DNA of 64,000 nucleotides from Scalesia atractyloides (GCA_947069175.1 CAMTDV010000027.1:43289369-43353368); one strand, 5' to 3'; positions 1 to 12,060 are shown, counted from the first letter of the stretch. The notes: generated by a model not told the origin, from the sequence alone. Translations and numbers: made by a program.

Positions 1-268
1 ATCACTGACGGACCACTGGAGTATCATTGTGCCACCAATGAAACCACCCGATCATATCCATCTCCACTATCATACATAATAGATATTGGTGATACATGTT
101 TTAACCACAATGGAATCTCAAGTATCAAATTTCTTAGCCATTTAGCTTCTTTACCTGCTGCTACTAAATCTACAAATTCACATTCCATTATCAAGTGATG
201 CAAGTTTATTTCTTAACTACTCAATAATGCAACCTTCCCAGAATAACACAAACCATAGATCATGGTTA
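1..268. other. left-edge sequence, unassigned
   Basis: I see no open frame of note and no repeat boundary here. The stretch ends where the left LTR of copia-1 begins. The five bases next to that LTR (GGTTA) do not match the five after the right LTR (TGTTC), so no target duplication is visible. Confidence 0.3.
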
Positions 269-700
269 TGTAGGTTCGTTGTCGGATTCGATAGCTCAGG
301 TCTAACTTGATTAACCTAGACTTATACGTGCATAATCCATATTAGAGTTAGGCGACATTATTAACAAGATTCACTTTTAATCACTGTTTCATTAATACTT
401 CAACGTTAGATCCTGGAAACAACTGGACAGAGCTTCGCCGTCCTTTCTACACGAACTCTCTCTATCACTTACCTCGCAAACCTACATATAGACATAGACA
501 CTTCGTGCGTGTTGGATCTTCCACTTCGTACGAGGTGATCTCTCTTCATACGAAGTGAACAACTTCACTTCGTACGAAGTGAACATTCACTTCGTGCGAA
601 GTGGACAATACATGACACAAAATCTTCAATTCTAACATTTTGTCCCTAATACAAACTCAATATGATTCGATGACGTAGGCGACAGACATATGCATCAACA
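269..700 (-). repeat. copia-1 3' LTR (432 bp)
   Basis: The repeat begins TGTAGG and ends ATCAACA on the plus strand, giving TG...CA ends on either strand. It matches 6542-6907 except for a 66-bp insertion made of CTTCGTACGAAG-type palindromes around 522-606. Confidence 0.85.
522..606. repeat. palindromic CTTCGTACGAAG array in copia-1 LTR
   Basis: Four variants of the 12-bp palindrome CTTCGTRCGAAG, spaced by short linkers, lie in this LTR. The partner LTR at 6542-6907 has only one. The extra 66 bp account for the whole length difference between the two LTRs. Confidence 0.85.
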
Positions 701-711
701 GTTTCCCCTTA
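701..711 (-). other. copia-1 polypurine tract
   Basis: Read on the minus strand this is AAGGGGAAAC directly before the TGTTGATG start of the 3' LTR. It is the expected plus-strand DNA priming site and sets the element's orientation. Confidence 0.75.
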
Positions 712-2768
712 AGCTGTTGCCGCAGTCTTCGAATGTTCTTTAAGCTTCAGAGTCTTTGATCTTCTTCAAATTTCTTCAAAACTTTTAAGATCATTAACTT
801 CCTTGATCTTTAGACATTATCAACAGTCTCCTCTTTTACTTTGCTCTTGAATAATAAACATTGCATATCAACAAACTCCCTCTTTCTTTGAGCATTCGTT
901 ATCATCCTTCAACATTTTTATCCTGCTCCCCCTTTCTATCAACTACCTGTTAATTCTATTAAAATATTCAAATAAACTTTTCAGATTATAATTTTGAAAT
1001 TTCTCAAATCAAACATTTATCACATTTTCAAAATTTCAACTATTCATCATTTTGTTAGTTTTAACCCTCTCAGTTAATCAAGTCCAAGTTAATGACCATG
1101 ATTATCTGATTTATTTACCAAGTTCAAATCAATGACCTTGGTTGATCACATTGTAAACAAACTAATGTTTTCATCAAAAGTTTCAAAGTAATAAACTTTT
1201 TAACATTTCAGAACATTTTCTTTTCAAATTTTTGTTCAGCAACTTAATACTTTGAAAATCAGCTTTCCATCATTAGTGGTAGATACTAAGATAGAAACAA
1301 AACTTTTTTGTATTTTCAAAATTTATGCTAAAACACTCTGAAAATATTTTTGAGGTTTTTTTTAAATGAAATGTAAGCTATGTATAAACATATTTACAGA
1401 CATGTTTTTGTGAGTTTGTGTTAGATGATTATACCAGTTTATGAGACAAATCACTAGTACTGTTGATCTTGAAAACTTTATATTTTAAATAAATTCACTT
1501 AGATTGTCAGTATACTGATCCATTTAAACCTCTACACATTTCTCAATTGCTCCGAGATACGTTAATTAGATGTTTTACAACTTGAATTAACAAAGTTTCC
1601 CACCTCCGAATATACTCCCGTATCAAGATTCCTGGATTTCATCTTACAGGTGAATATATCTAACTGATATCTGTATCTGGGTTATGCGAGACCTTGAGAG
1701 CTCAAGTTAGTACCACCATACAGACAAAAGATGAAGGCTCGACTTAAAAGTGGTGTTCCAAATTTGGAATCTTTTGACTGCAATTGTTAGATCTTTCAAT
1801 ACTTTCAATATGCTACAGTTTTCGGGTTTAAAAGCAAATGTATTCTACAAGTTCTAGGCCATTACTGACAAAAAATCAAAAGAACTTGTATAATACCTCA
1901 GATATCAATTATCTACAAAGACCTAGTATCTCAGAATCCGACAATCTCTCAAACGAAATTTTGGTATACTAAGACCATATATTCGAGAGATGCTAACCCA
2001 CTAATTAAAGAAGTTTTTCTTTATGTTTATATATCAGAGACAATCTACTGAATGTACGAAGCCTACTGGCACATCATCAGTGAGACTTGTTTAAACATTT
2101 TCACACTTCTCTTAGCATACTGTGATAGTCCACTAATGTACTATCATTTCTTCTTTTTACACGAAAACTCTTTTTGTCTTTTTCATGTTTTTGTACATTT
2201 TTCAATTTTTATATGTTTTGTATTTTCCATAACATTTATCCCCCTAAAATCAAAAACATATTTTTGTATTTTTATTTTTAAAGAAAGAAACATTAACCGA
2301 CCGATGAGAATCACTTCAATTCTCTATCCATTACTGCTTCACAAATTTTCTTTTAAGCTCTCTCCCCCTCAAGATGACAAAACTTTGACACTTTTAAATT
2401 TTTAAACATTTACAAATCTGTTTTTTTAATCAGTTTTGTCTGTTCAACAATTAGGGTTCTGTGAAATTTAATTTTTTCTATGAAATTTGTTCAACAATTA
2501 GGGCAAGAAACATTTACAAACTCTTCAGGGCCCTCTGATCATTTTCATATTAAACCGGCCCATTCTACATTATGTGCCAAGGAGCCTCACTCTCCATGAA
2601 TTACGTTTGTCTTGAAAGTTACTCACATAAACACAAACAACCAATTGAATAGAGATACCTAACTCCTTTCAGTATTGGGTAAAATTTCTTTAACCTTAAC
2701 TTTCTTAACATAATCAGAATTATTTGTAACTTTCTCAAGTTTGGGAAAGTCATCTAAACTTTCAATTT
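712..2768. other. copia-1 non-coding 3' interior
   Basis: Between gag and the polypurine tract there are about 2 kb of T-rich plus-strand sequence with no credible frame on either strand. The 117-residue plus-strand frame at 2052-2405 is low-complexity translation of T-rich DNA. In an autonomous copia this interval would encode protease, integrase, reverse transcriptase and RNase H. Confidence 0.6.
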
Positions 2769-5700
2769 TTACTGATTGTTTAATATTTTTTCTCTCATCA
2801 CCCATGTCTGATTTTTCTTCAAAGCGTTTTTGAAGTACAATGTAGAATCATTTTGTTCATCATTATTTATTGAAGATTCATCAGTTTCATAATTTGAAAA
2901 CTTAGTATTCACTTGTTTCACTTTGTTGGTAGATTCTGTACATTGTTTCCAAACATGTGTTGGTACAAACATTAGTGGTGATTTTTTCTTCAAATCACCG
3001 GAATTTTTCATGACATCATGAACAGGTTTAGGATTATTTTGTGGATATTTTCTAGCAATTGTGGATATTTTCTAGCAACGTGTCCAACTTTGTTACATTT
3101 AAAACATATTCTACTGTCAATGATAGAGGATTCCTCAACCTGTTTACTTTGTTCTCGTTGTTTGACAAATTCTTCATTAGATTGTTTGAAATTTTGACTT
3201 TCTTTTGATGAACTTGTAGGTACAAAAATCATTTTCTTCACAAATTTTGATTTTTCAAACTTGTTATAATTCCTCTTACCATACCCAGACCCATTCCAAC
3301 TTTGATAATTTCTCTACTGATTATATGAATAAACATTTTTGGGTTTAGAATAATAAGATTTATTTCTGTTAAAGTTTGAAATTTCTTTTTCTGTTATTAA
3401 ACTTTCAATTTCAAAAATTTTGATTTCAACAGGTTAGAAAACTTTCTACTCGATCCAAGTTCACATTCTGAATCGGGAATTCAGAATCTCAATGTAGTTG
3501 ATCAAATCCACACATTTTGTACATTAAAATTGTTGGATCATTATTTATACTACTTTCTGATGATATAATATAAGCATCATGAAAATTTTCGTCATTTTCA
3601 GACTGTGAACTCGAACTTTCTTTTTCATGTTTTGGTTGAGTGTTTTCAAAAAAAATTATCTTTTTTGGACCCATAACCTTCTCAACCACTTTCTAAATCA
3701 CATCTGATCTATCGTCTCTATCAGATTTTGAGTAGGTAACATTGATGTTGTCGGGCAACTAATCTTTTTGTTTAGTTTTAATTGTTTTTAGCTTCAAGTT
3801 CAGTGCCTTTTCCTCTCCCTCAGGATTTTTCCTAGCATAGCTATTCCACATTGGGGGTGGACATTGATTGTAACCTAAACCTCTATCATGATATCCATAG
3901 ATATTTTCTCCATTTTTGTCTTTTTCAGTCGGCTTCGGGAGAATATGATCCAAGATGTAAGAAGCTTTTGAAAACTGAATAACGTTTTATGAACTCTTTC
4001 TATCTCTATTTTCATTGCTTCCAGCACACTCTTCAGTTTGGCAATCGTGTCAATGTGAATGTTGATAGCCATCTGTTTGTCCATGACAGTTGCCTTTAAC
4101 ATTGAAATAGTAGCATTGTTTTCCTTGCTTTCATCACGGTGAAGGTTGATTGTTCTACTTAGCGTATCATAAGCTTATTTCATCTCTTTGAAATCTCTTA
4201 ACAAACTATCAGAATGACTTTAAGCTCTATATACTTCTCATCTTTTTCCATACAAGACTTTCACGGTTCTGAATATTTTGTAGACTTTCTTTCTTTCTCA
4301 ATTTCCTTCTTTTCCTATACTCTCTCATCTTTGAATCTTTTATCAACGTTACAAATTTCTTCATCCTCATTGAATTGATCCATCATTTTTTTCTCAGCAA
4401 GCATGTATTCTTCACTTTGTGTGTTCTGATTATCTTTTTGTTCATCGAAGTATCCTGCATAAGATTGATAAACTTCAGGAGACATAAATGCTTGACAAGC
4501 GCTTAGTAAGAATTCTCTTTCAGAAAAATAACAATTATCAGATTCTTCTGGAACTTTATCGTAAACAATCTCTGGTTCCAGTTCTTCAATAATTTCTGCC
4601 AACAATGCATGACTTTAGGTTTTTGAAAGATGTTTATCCTAGATAAAACCTTCATCTTCATGTGTAGCGACTAGGGCTTTATCTTTTGATCTTTCCGAAC
4701 ACTCATTAAATTGCAATGGATTCTGAAATTGAGAAGTTCTATGATATATTGCTCTTTTATAATAATCATCAAAAGGATTTTGATGACCTCTAGGAACTTC
4801 TCTGTTCGAACACTCTTTTTTGAAATGATCCTTTTCTCTACACTTGAAGCACTAGCGAGACATTTCCTCCCAGTAATTTCTGAAAATCTTTGAGCTCTAC
4901 GAATTACACTAGCCGAACACCATTTTATATCCATCAGCTCTAGCTCCTCCAGATCAATCTGATCATAATCCTTTTTTGTCATATCAGGATTTCCGATTTT
5001 TCTTGCAACTAAACACTGATACAATTCCAGCAATGAAGCAAGTAAGCCCATGTGCTGTTTGGCTGCGTGTTCTGTGAAATCTTGAGCGTTCTATAAATTT
5101 ATAGCGATGTGAGGATTGGAGTTGCTTTGACTATGCTGACTATTATAACAATTTGAGCTTTGAGATGACTGGGAGCTCTGTATTGGAGTATTTTGCACCA
5201 AACTTGAAAATGATGTGAATCTACTACTACCGTGGAAGTAACTGTCGAATAGCCAAGTGAACTTTCTACACTAAATGCGGTTTGAATCTTTGGGCCTTGA
5301 ATGTTGGCTGTTTGACTTCCTTTATAGTAAAGATTAACATATTGTTGAGAATTTACACCTTTGTTTTTAGCCATCTTTTGCATTTCCAATTCATACCCTT
5401 CGAGTCTCTCGATGAATTTACTCAGGCTCAACAAATTATATTCAGAACTGTTTTTCAAAATTGTTAGATAGGTCGACCATTCTCCCTAAAGCAATGTGTT
5501 GGCCAACTTGTCAACCAGTTCTTCATTTTCTTTTCTAATTCCAAACCTTTTCATTTCCATAACAAGATGACAATATCTATCAATGATTTGTTTTATCATT
5601 TCTCCCCTAAAAGTTGTGAAGATATCGAATTCTTTCTTGAGTAGTGCCGTTTTGCTCTTCAACATTTGTGTGCTACCTTGAAACTTTACACGTAATGCAT

Positions 5701-6186
5701 TCCAAATTGACTGAGCATCATGTTGTAGCAAACTGAACATATCTTCTTTCACTTCTTGTTGTAAGATATTTATCATCTTCTTTTCTCTCACAAACTTATC
5801 TTTCTCTTCGGGAGTAAACTGAGTTATGGTTTTTTCAAGCCCATTATCACTAGTGGTGCAACATATTTTTCCCCTATAGCATACCATTACTAGAAATAGT
5901 TTGCTTGAACCCAGTTCAAAAATCGTTCTTGCCAACCTCCATAATCTCCTAGATTTATCAACTTGGGTGGTTTTTGCATTGTTCCCATTAGATTATCCAG
6001 GTTTAAACTTTGGTTAATTGAATCAGAAGTTGATGTAGACATTGTAGCGAAAGAATTATAAAACTCGTACTCCATTTCGACAAAAGTTTGGTAAAAAATT
6101 TCTTGGTGCGAAGTGATCCTATCTTCGTGCAAACTGAAAGACAAACAATCAAACAAGTCAAAGTTCACCTCGTGCGAATTAAACAT
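2769..6186 (-). pseudogene. copia-1 gag, fragmented
   Basis: Copia Gag forms the virus-like particle. The sequence is split into minus-strand frames at 5890-6186, 5486-5935, 5099-5458, 4671-5051, 4315-4605, 3875-4102, 3489-3689, 3008-3241 and 2769-3011. The second frame holds a UBN2-type core (IWNALRVKFQG). The 4671-5051 frame contains the motif LELMDIKW, matching MELMDIKW of copia-2 Gag. A zinc knuckle, CFKCNKVGHVARKY, lies in 3008-3241 with its last Cys replaced by Tyr. Several stops and frameshifts separate the pieces, so no full-length Gag can be made. Start at 6186 is the first Met of the N-terminal piece. It lies about 340 bp inside the primer site, and the leader between them is full of palindromic repeats. 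Confidence 0.75.
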
Positions 6187-6313
6187 TCACTTCGTGCGAA
6201 GTGAAAATTTCAATATTGACAAATTTTCACTTTGTGCGAAGTGAATGTTTGAATCTTGCGAAGTGAGGTCATCAAATCGTGCGAAGTGAGGTCATCAAAT
6301 CGTGCGAAGTGAG
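6105..6313. repeat. palindromic repeat cluster in copia-1 leader
   Basis: At least seven variants of CTTCGTGCGAAGTG are scattered here. They include two adjacent copies of the unit GTCATCAAATCGTGCGAAGT. The cluster overlaps the gag start and the leader, and it is the same motif as in the LTR. Confidence 0.8.
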
Positions 6314-6527
6314 TTCACAATTTCACATTTTTTTTGCAATTTTGATCATGATTTAGGTTGTTTTTAGCTCTGATCTTTTCAAGGGTTTGTTATTAGACAA
6401 TTTTAAACATTCCTGGAAAATATCAGTCCATTATGACCGTTCAATGTCCGGGAAATGATAAAAAGAAAGAAAAATGAGTAGAAGAGAAGTAGAATCTTGA
6501 TCAAATGTCTTAAAATCAGGCCCTCCT

Positions 6528-6539
6528 GCTCTGATACCA
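6528..6539 (-). other. copia-1 primer-binding site
   Basis: The minus strand reads TGGTATCAGAGC two bases inside the 5' LTR. This is the exact complement of the 3' end of plant initiator methionine tRNA, the usual primer for minus-strand DNA synthesis. Confidence 0.9.
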
Positions 6540-6541
6540 CT

Positions 6542-6907
6542 TGTAGGTCCGTTGTCGGATTCAATAGCTTAGATCTAACTTGATTAACCTAGTCTTATAC
6601 ATGCGGAATCCATATTATAGTTAGGCGACATTATTAACAAAATTCACTTTTAATCAATGTTTCATTAATACTTCAATGTTACAAATCCTGAAAGAACTTG
6701 ATAGAGCTTCGCCATCCTTTCTACACGAACTCTCTCTATCACTTACCTCGCAAACCTATGTATAGACATAAACATTCGTGCAAGTTGGATCTTCCACTTC
6801 GTGCGAAGTGGACAAAACATAACATAAAATCTTCATTTCTAACATTTTGTCCCTAATACAGACTCGATATGATTCGATGACGTAGGCGACAGACATATGC
6901 ATCAACA
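6542..6907 (-). repeat. copia-1 5' LTR (366 bp)
   Basis: Minus-strand ends are TGTTGAT and CCTACA. It is colinear with 269-700 apart from the 66-bp palindrome expansion and scattered substitutions. The start TGTTGATGCATATG and the end GGACCTACA resemble the copia-2 LTR, so the two belong to related families. Confidence 0.85.
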
Positions 6908-7862
6908 TGTTCTTTCAAGGTATTTAAGTCATATATTCACAGCTTGCCAAGTGGATTACTAGTACATCTACTTAGTTTCAGACAACATATGTTATGTGAG
7001 ACCTTGTACAATCATACCATATAGTAGGGATCTGATGGCTTTAAATATTCCATTTGTGAAATAGATTCACCTTAATTACGTACAAGTCAGATACTAGGAC
7101 CTCCAGGAGTAGTAACCAGAACAAACAGGGTAATTAATTTCTTTAACACTTTCTCAATGTAACGAGACTTATCAGTAAGGTACTCTTATTTCTCCCTATT
7201 ATCCTTATTCCTAGGATAACAATAACCTCCCAGATCCTTCATATCAAACGATTACTAATTTACTAGAGGAATCAAAACTACTACATGAACATTTATCTGC
7301 TTGGTTCATAAAGAACCGATTATATAAGATTACCTTAGCAATGCTTATTTAAGTTTTTTTTTTTGCCAAATATAGAGCATCTCCAATATTAAAACAATAT
7401 TGATTATGATGTCTAACCTAAATCATGGTCCCTTCAACTAAATAAAGATAAAAGTTAGAACTAAATCAAAAGACTTAGCTTTTCTTAGGTTCAGAAATAA
7501 CAGAGATACTATTAGTACTAGCATACGCTTTATTAGAATCAACAACTACATTTTCAATAGGATCAGAAACCCTTTTATGAGAATTTTGGATGATATCCCT
7601 AGATTCAACAAGTGTTTAAAGATTCCCTAGCATTTATAGATGTAAGTCCACTTGATCGAGGAACTAACACAAGAAATCGGATCAAAGATGTTCCAGTAAG
7701 CGGAAATCAATAAAACATCTATCGTGGGAAAGAAAACGAGATGTACAAGATGAAAACAAGATTACTTCCACTTTCCTGGATTTATTAATCATAATAAACC
7801 CACACAACGCCACAATAATCTGGAGGGTTTTCTATGCAAGGATTCAAGCCTTAAGAACCCTA
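6908..7862. other. unassigned spacer
   Basis: No open frame, terminal repeat or tRNA-like sequence is visible. It lies between the copia-1 LTR and a gypsy-type LTR and may be decayed repeat sequence. Confidence 0.3.
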
Positions 7863-9224
7863 TGTCACACCCCAACCAATGGCGGAAACATCGAGGCAAT
7901 ACGTAATAGATTGTTCAAAAATATCATAATACTAAGTTTGTGACAATAATTAAAATTAAAAATTGCATTTTCAATTCATTGAATATCACATTACATTGTT
8001 CAAAAGGAAAGACAACAAGCATGAATTTTATAACTAAAGCATTTAATTTGCAGAATTAAACTAGGTGAGTATCTAAATCCACCCTAAGTCTTTTCTTGTG
8101 ATATCATCATCAAATGTTTTCTGCAACATGTATAAAATATCCATTATGACAAATTATGTAGGTGAGCATACTAGTTTGTTTACATAGCATAAGTATGAAT
8201 AATCTCAAATCCACATGATTATAATATACTATATTTTGTACAATACTAGCGTGCAAAGAATAAATATCAATCCAAAGTTTGGCACTAGCGTAACCTTATC
8301 ACCGAGGTAATAAGACCATAAAGAAGTACTTAACAATGACCCGCAAAATGGGTGGTGTGCTAATCCTATAACGCTATACATATTAAGGGAGGCTTTCAAG
8401 GTTAATGACATATAGCTAAGCATAAGAATGTTCTAGCATGCATAACAAATTAGTATAACATATATGCATGTTAAGGGATCAAGTGTTTGCATAAGTTTGA
8501 TTGTATGCGTGTATAAGTGTATTTAATACGAATATACGTTTCAACCTAAATTGTGTTTAAAGCATAAAATGGGTCTAGTAAGAACTCACGGTTTGCGAAG
8601 AATTTCCACAAAATACGAGTAAATGGATTTGAAGGATGGAATCACCAAAGTTACCCTAAAAAGGTAAACAAAGGTGTATGAGTATGATGATTTGGAGATT
8701 GGAATGTCAGCAGAATTTACGATTATGAAAATACATAAACATATCTTGTTTAGACACTTATTTGGACATTATTAATAGTGTGTGTTTTTCATGAGTGCAA
8801 AACACCCATTAGAAGTCCAAAATAAGGAATCTAAGACTAAGATCTTATCCACCTTAGCACATAACATTCATCCATGAATTGTTGATATCATGGTTCGGTT
8901 TTGGAGTTAAAGATCATATATACATATACATAGGTTATTATTAGTTTATATTCAAGTATTTGAGTTAGGGTAATCCACAAACCTCAAAAGAGTATTTACC
9001 ATTGCACAATATCACCAACATTGTTGATGATTCGGATGGTGCATATGTAAGGAAATGAAATATGCTAACAACCTATCTATTTTTCTAAGTAACCAAGTAA
9101 GGTATCACCCAGACAAGACTTCCAACATTGCGTGATTGGAGGCTTGGAGTAGGTTTACTCACTTTATTTCTTGTAGGCTACTTAGAGACTTTAAGAACAT
9201 AAAAAAAAAGCATATGAGCATCAA
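7863..9224 (-). repeat. truncated gypsy-type LTR (LTR-D)
   Basis: It begins TGTCACACCCCAACC on the plus strand, so the minus-strand LTR ends in GGTTGGGGTGTGACA. It aligns along its length with LTR-E (43122-44441) and inversely with LTR-F (46727-48138). The homology stops near GCATATGA at about 9218, just before copia sequence starts at 9225, so the minus-strand 5' end of this LTR is missing. No primer site lies beside it, which suggests a solo LTR cut by a later rearrangement. Confidence 0.7.
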
Positions 9225-10634
9225 GTTTTGAACCCTCCATACCTCTGAATCCTGAAGAATTTACAGCAGGATTAGGGTTTAAATTAGACAATTCCTCTCA
9301 AGAACCAAGCAAGCCAGGAAATTCATCGTCTGATATTGTTCAAAATCCTTCTGATGAAGAGGAAGATGATACATCAGATGATGAATCAAGAAAAAAAGAT
9401 TAGGATCAGCCTCTTGATGAAAGAAAAAGAGTAGAACTTTCTGCTGCTCCTAGTATTAATAATGTTGAGAATCAAGAGACTACTCCTAAGAAATTTGTGA
9501 AGACAAAAGTGTCTACACAAGAAACAGATAATGTGTTGTATACACTGGTTGGAGATAAGAAAATCTACTCTAATAAAGATTTTCCAATTAAAAATGTAAA
9601 CCCTATCTCTATTGATCAAGTGTTTGAAAAGTCAACAACTAAATTTTTAGAGAAGGAAAAGCCAACCAAATCACAACCATTATCAGTTTCAACAGAAAAG
9701 CAAGAGAAGCGAGTTGAAAAGCCTGCAGTTTCTCAATCAAAGGTTGAAGCAAAAGGCTCTCGCTACAAGAAAGGCTTAAAATGTTAAATTTGTGAGTTCA
9801 AAGGGTACTGATGAAGGCGAAACTTTTCAAGGAAAGTCTAATATAGATTTTGTACAAAAAGTTAAGATTTTGAAAAGATATAGTCAAACTAATTATACCC
9901 AACATACGGGTGGATGTCATGAAAATGAACCCAGTACATCAAGACCCACAAGTTCAACATCAAGCCGAGAAACACGATCTCCTAGTTTTGTTGAAAGGAG
10001 AACATTATTCAAATATGGAGAATTGGGCCACATTATAAAAGATTGTAAAAATACACCCAAACTAAGATTTGTGGAAAGAACCCCTCATGAACCAACTTGC
10101 AAACGTAGATCTGTTTCTCCAACACAAGATAAACGGAATATTAAAGCACAAAAAGAGAAACAAAAATGTAAACAAGTAAAAGCAATTGAAAAAGCTTTAA
10201 AACCGGATTCTTCAAAAAGGAATCCAAGATCATCAAATTTAATAAAACCTGAAACTGTTAAAACTGTAAATAATAGTCAATCTGGTAATAATCAACGATC
10301 TTGGAAACCAAAGACCGGTAGTGGTTCAAGAGGTGGAACACAATTTTCAAATCATCAAGAAATTGAGATCACATTTCTTGATGATAAGGGGCGACCCAAG
10401 ACCACTAAGGCTTGGGTCCCCATCTCAAACTAATCTGGTTTCTGAAATGTGCAGGGTGTTCCAGGAGGAACTGTGAATAGTCATTGGATTGTTGATAGTG
10501 GAGCATCAAGACACATGACGGGCGACTTACGGCTCCTGTATGATGTGAAAAGAATTCGGGGTGGTTATGTTGCATTTGCTGGTGATAAAGGTGGGTACAT
10601 CACTGGAGGGCTTAAATCACCATTAGCTCAATAA
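9225..10634 (+). pseudogene. copia gag-protease tail, copy 1
   Basis: This is the 3' part of a copia gag followed by the start of protease. It is nearly identical to 35319-36728 at a constant offset of 26,094 bp. It starts abruptly in mid-frame. Frames at 9497-9787 and 9792-10433 carry a Lys-rich, low-complexity Gag C-terminus. A zinc knuckle there is degenerate (FKYGELGHIIKDC, first Cys pair lost). The segment ends with the conserved AWVPISN. The next frame, 10449-10634, holds the aspartic protease motif WIVDSGASRHMTG and GDKGGYITG, then stops after about 60 residues. Integrase and reverse transcriptase are absent. Confidence 0.8.
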
Positions 10635-11174
10635 GTCTTCAGACTCTGTTCTGCATTGCTCCCTACATGAACCCCTTTCTTGACATAGAACTTGACTAGC
10701 TTCCGGGAGGTCATTGCATCATCTTCGTACTTCTTGTCAAACAAGATTTTGTTGTCTTTTGGAATTTGCGGATCATTCCTTGAGAAGTTTATCAAATTAA
10801 CCTGATCAAAAATGCAAAGAACCTTTCCCTGTTTGCTTGTTTTAGACACTGCTTCAGGTGTTTTCACTTTGTACCACCAACGCTTGAAATCATTGACGAG
10901 TAAGTCTTGCCTGATCTTGTGGAGTGGAGCCTTTCCATTACCTTTACCGGAGGATAGACTAGTGACACCCACGGTTTATTTTTTACAAGATGTTTTCTAA
11001 ACTTGTCTTTAACAACTTTAGCCTTTGTCTGTCTAATCCTTTCCCAACCAAGAGAACTTACCTTTTAATAAACATGAGTAATGTGATTCTCGAGCGTGTT
11101 CTCCTTATGTTGACCATGGGTAATTGGGCTAAGATATTACGTTCACAAACTGGGAGACTCCTGAAGCTCTTAAA
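10628..11174 (-). pseudogene. block X, copy 1: unrecognised antisense ORF
   Basis: The minus strand has a 114-residue frame (10628-10972) containing FKRWWYKVKTPE and KLVKFYVKKGVHVG. A further coding-like stretch runs up to 11174 in other frames. The block recurs at 36722-37268 and in part at 39997-40352. It ends at TTAAA, the gypsy insertion site. With the gypsy removed, the minus-strand reading continues into 42561-42740. I do not recognise the protein with certainty. Its position and style suggest the accessory ORF that some composite-family copia elements carry 3' of gag, but that is inference. A single in-frame stop and a frameshift show it is inactive. Confidence 0.5.
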
Positions 11175-11351
11175 TGTAACAATTGTGTAAAACGGGTTCC
11201 AAAAATCCACACCAATTATTAATCAAGTATGGATAATTATTAGTGTTGTTCATTTTAAGTTGTCACAATTAGATAATATTATTAAAATTTAACCTATAAA
11301 TAAAACAATAATTAAGTTTAAAATATATATATATATATATATACATATAAA

Positions 11352-11423
11352 GGAGCAAACCGGAATCGAACCCGGGTCTCCCACACGCGCACACACACCA
11401 AACACCACTACACTACACACGCC
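11352..11423 (-). other. tRNA-like module, antisense in LTR_A
   Basis: This is a 72-nt unit, the length of a tRNA. On the minus strand it starts GGCGTGTGTAGTGTAGTGG, has the B box GGTTCGATTCC and ends GCTCC. The acceptor and T stems pair only in part, so I do not call it a working tRNA. It lies 178 bases inside the LTR and is kept in LTR_B and LTR_C. Confidence 0.6.
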
Positions 11424-11977
11424 TTATTGTTTCTTTCTGGAACAAAATAAGTTTTATAGTCGAATTATCGAATAAGCCTGCAATGAAGGCTTCATCTTCG
11501 GAGCTGTCAAGCCCAAATCAAAACGTGTAACGTTTATTCCCAATCTTTAACGGATATAACTGATGCCTAATGTCAGTTATAACCGAAATTTTTAAATCCT
11601 ATTCATCATGAGCATTCGAATTATAACCGAAAACATTAAAGGTGATCAATTTCATTGTTGCTTATAAATACCATATGTAAACCACTCCCAAAGCTCTCAC
11701 ATACCTCCAATTACGTTTAAGAAAGACACTGCTCAATCAAGAACCTAGTTTAGTCGCCGGAAATTTCGTTTCGGTTTGCCGGAATTGCCGTCGGAACACC
11801 TCGGTCGCCGGTAAACCTTTAATTTTGTTATTGGAAATTGTTTTGATCTGCTTTGATTCAACGTATAGTATTATAGTCGGTTTTTTTAGTGGGATCATTA
11901 AACCGAATCTGGGTGTTCTAAATGAATAAGATGAAGTTAAATACTTTATGTGTATAATTAAATTTGGGTTTTTAAGT

Positions 11978-12060
11978 GGGTTAGACACATAGTCCAACGG
12001 TGGACTATGTGCAATGTTAAAGCACAGGCTTTGGATTCGACTTGTGTGTGTATCCGGTTC
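11978..12060 (+). other. tRNA-like module M1 in LTR_A
   Basis: It opens GGGTTAGACAC. A perfect 11-bp hairpin (CACATAGTCCA, loop ACGG, complement at 12001-12011) overlaps the A-box-like TAGTCCAACGG. A B-box-like GGATTCGAC follows at about 12032. It is the first of three tandem modules. Confidence 0.6.

Larger units (their letters stand above)
269..6907 (-). mobile_element. copia-1: gag-only Ty1/copia-type retrotransposon
   Basis: Two LTRs in the same orientation bound a 5.8-kb interior. The right LTR (5' for this strand) is followed inward by a perfect initiator-Met tRNA primer site. The left LTR is preceded inward by the polypurine tract AAGGGGAAAC. The only coding remains are a broken copia-style gag at 2769-6186. 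No protease, integrase, reverse transcriptase or RNase H frame is present in the remaining 2 kb. The element is therefore non-autonomous as seen. The assignment to copia rests on the Gag similarity to copia-2, whose protease has the copia DSGAS motif. The target duplication is not recognisable. Confidence 0.8.

Noticed and set aside
2052..2405. 117-aa plus-strand ORF
   Set aside because: It is Phe/Leu-rich translation of T-rich non-coding DNA inside copia-1, antisense to the element, with no domain.
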